NCBI RefSeq assembly: GCF_019084075.1
Contig: NZ_JAHREN010000001.1
Span: 4,552,501-4,616,500, forward strand
Source: Siccirubricoccus sp. G192
GTDB lineage: Bacteria > Pseudomonadota > Alphaproteobacteria > Acetobacterales > Acetobacteraceae
Direction of reading: 5' to 3'
DNA: 64,000 nucleotides
Part shown: positions 63,055 through 64,000 of the stretch, in pieces
Position numbering within the stretch: position 1 is the first letter of the stretch
How the letters are laid out: every line of letters begins with the position of its first letter
Translations under genes and position numbers: made by a program
The notes under the pieces: generated by a model
What the model was told of the DNA's origin: nothing
Database searches by the model: none
What the model saw: only the letters and a program-made list of their open reading frames with translations

Positions 63055-64000
63055 CTACCAGCCGTTCACCCGGTCCCAGACCGCGATGACCTCCTGCCCG
63101 CCCTCCACCACATGGTAGCGGTCATGCGCCGCGGCGGTGAGGCAGGTATGATTGGGCGCCACCCGCACCAGGGCGCCGATGGGCAGGCGCTCGAAGGGCA
63201 AGGGACCGTCGCCCTGCACCTCGCCATGCTCCTGATGCGTGCGCGTCAGGATGGCCTCGCCGAAGCTGCGCCTGCCCTCGCGGTCCAGCATCAGGCCGAA
63301 GCCGTAGTCCTTCGGCGCCTTTTCCGTGCTGCGGTCCTTGGAGAGCGCCAGCGCGCCTGCATCCAGCAGCACCGCGTTGCGCTCCGGCTTGCGGCCGATG
63401 ACGCTGGCCAGCACCGTCACCGCGATGTCCTGGGCCGCATGGGTGCCGAGCTGCGCCTGGAACAGGTCGCCGAACATATAGACCCCGGCCCGCACCTCGG
63501 TGACGCCGGCCATGCTGCGCCCATGCAGCGCGGTCGGCGAGGAGCCGAGCGAGACGATCTCCACCCGATGCCCCGCCGCGCGCAGCCGTTCCGCCGCGCG
63601 CACCACGCCGGCGCGCTCCGTCTCCGCCACCGCCACCATGTCCTCGGCGCTGCGGCCGAGATAGCTGTGGCCGGCATGGGTAAGCACGCCCGCCAGGCGC
63701 GGGCCGAGCGCGGCGGCGATGGCGAGCAACGCGTCGCTTTCCGGCGTGACGCCGCCGCGGCCCTCGCCGATATCCACCTCGATCAGCGCCCGCAGCGGCC
63801 CGGGATGCGCGGCGATGGCGCGGGCGGACTCGGGATCATCGGTGATGACCTTCACCTCCGCGCCGGCTGCGTTCAGCGCGGCCACGGCATCCAGCTTCCG
63901 CGGCGTGATGCCCACGGCATAGATCTGGTCGCGCCAGCCGCCTTCCGCGAAGTAGCGCGCCTCGGCCAGGGTGCTGACCGTGATGGGGCCGCAATCCGGG
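63055..64000 (-). CDS. D-serine dehydratase-like (DSD1/alanine racemase N-terminal) PLP enzyme, partial
   Basis: The gene enters from the right edge, so its N-terminus, including the PLP lysine, is outside the window. The visible 314 residues include QIYAVGITPRKLDAVAALNA, LIEVDIGEGRGGVTPES, VLTHAGHSYLG, RVEIVSLGSSPTALHG and VTEVRAGVYMFGD of the fold III barrel. The C-terminal metal-site motif is RVAPNHTCLTAAAHDRYHV. Family members are D-threonine aldolases, D-serine dehydratases and 3-hydroxyaspartate aldolases. It heads the operon with RidA and the two Fe-S proteins. Confidence 0.88.
   Translation of the reverse strand, partial: PDCGPITVSTLAEARYFAEGGWRDQIYAVGITPRKLDAVAALNAAGAEVKVITDDPESARAIAAHPGPLRALIEVDIGEGRGGVTPESDALLAIAAALGPRLAGVLTHAGHSYLGRSAEDMVAVAETERAGVVRAAERLRAAGHRVEIVSLGSSPTALHGRSMAGVTEVRAGVYMFGDLFQAQLGTHAAQDIAVTVLASVIGRKPERNAVLLDAGALALSKDRSTEKAPKDYGFGLMLDREGRRSFGEAILTRTHQEHGEVQGDGPLPFERLPIGALVRVAPNHTCLTAAAHDRYHVVEGGQEVIAVWDRVNGW

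Overview
The window is GC-rich DNA (roughly 70% G+C by eye) from a free-living alphaproteobacterium, most likely a member of the Acetobacteraceae close to Roseomonas. The support is: a split three-gene proton-translocating transhydrogenase, a PhyR/EcfG/NepR-type general stress cluster, class I PHA synthase, and six genes plus one remnant for Bug-type (tripartite tricarboxylate) periplasmic binding proteins. I infer the family from gene content only; there is no rRNA here. I saw no insertion sequence, prophage or CRISPR array. The only mobile-element trace is a decayed tyrosine-integrase end beside a tRNA-Lys gene.

Layout. 0-10.8 kb: SDR dehydrogenase, MgtA-type Mg2+ ATPase, GST-like protein, pntA1-pntA2-pntB, two Bug receptors, aldo/keto reductase. 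10.9-18.8 kb: a tightly coupled seven-gene minus-strand operon encoding a succinate-dehydrogenase/fumarate-reductase-like complex, a two-subunit class I fumarase-like hydratase and a TauE-type permease. It diverges from a thiamine-diphosphate enzyme plus GntR/UTRA regulator, with a palindromic operator candidate between them. 18.9-27 kb: orphan sugar-type binding protein, PHA synthase with a MaoC-like protein, PhoX-like phosphatase, Nudix and alpha/beta hydrolases. 27-37.3 kb: a catabolic cluster on the minus strand (amidase, IclR regulator, three Bug receptors, two SDRs, M28 peptidase, M81/MlrC peptidase).

37.3-44.5 kb: small unknown genes, integrase remnant, tRNA-Lys, glycine-zipper lipoprotein, ABC exporter operon, then PhyR divergent from two sigma factors, the second carrying a NepR-like tail. 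44.5-56.4 kb: leuA, hydroxyacid dehydrogenase, GNAT, EttA, a CAT-anticodon tRNA, GH17 membrane protein, CoA-binding protein, DUF2076, LysR, DUF29, MFS and TRIC/YicG proteins. 56.4-64 kb: cupredoxin-like protein, Bug remnant and Bug gene, hydrolase-like protein with MFS transporter, and a minus-strand operon (HdrB-like, HdrC-like, RidA, D-serine-dehydratase-like) that runs off the right edge.

Ten otherwise conserved genes carry small indels (eleven in all). Seven are one extra base in a short G/C run and two more are one base lost from such a run. I therefore read most of them as consensus errors rather than true pseudogenes, and I give their coordinates as whole genes with the break described.
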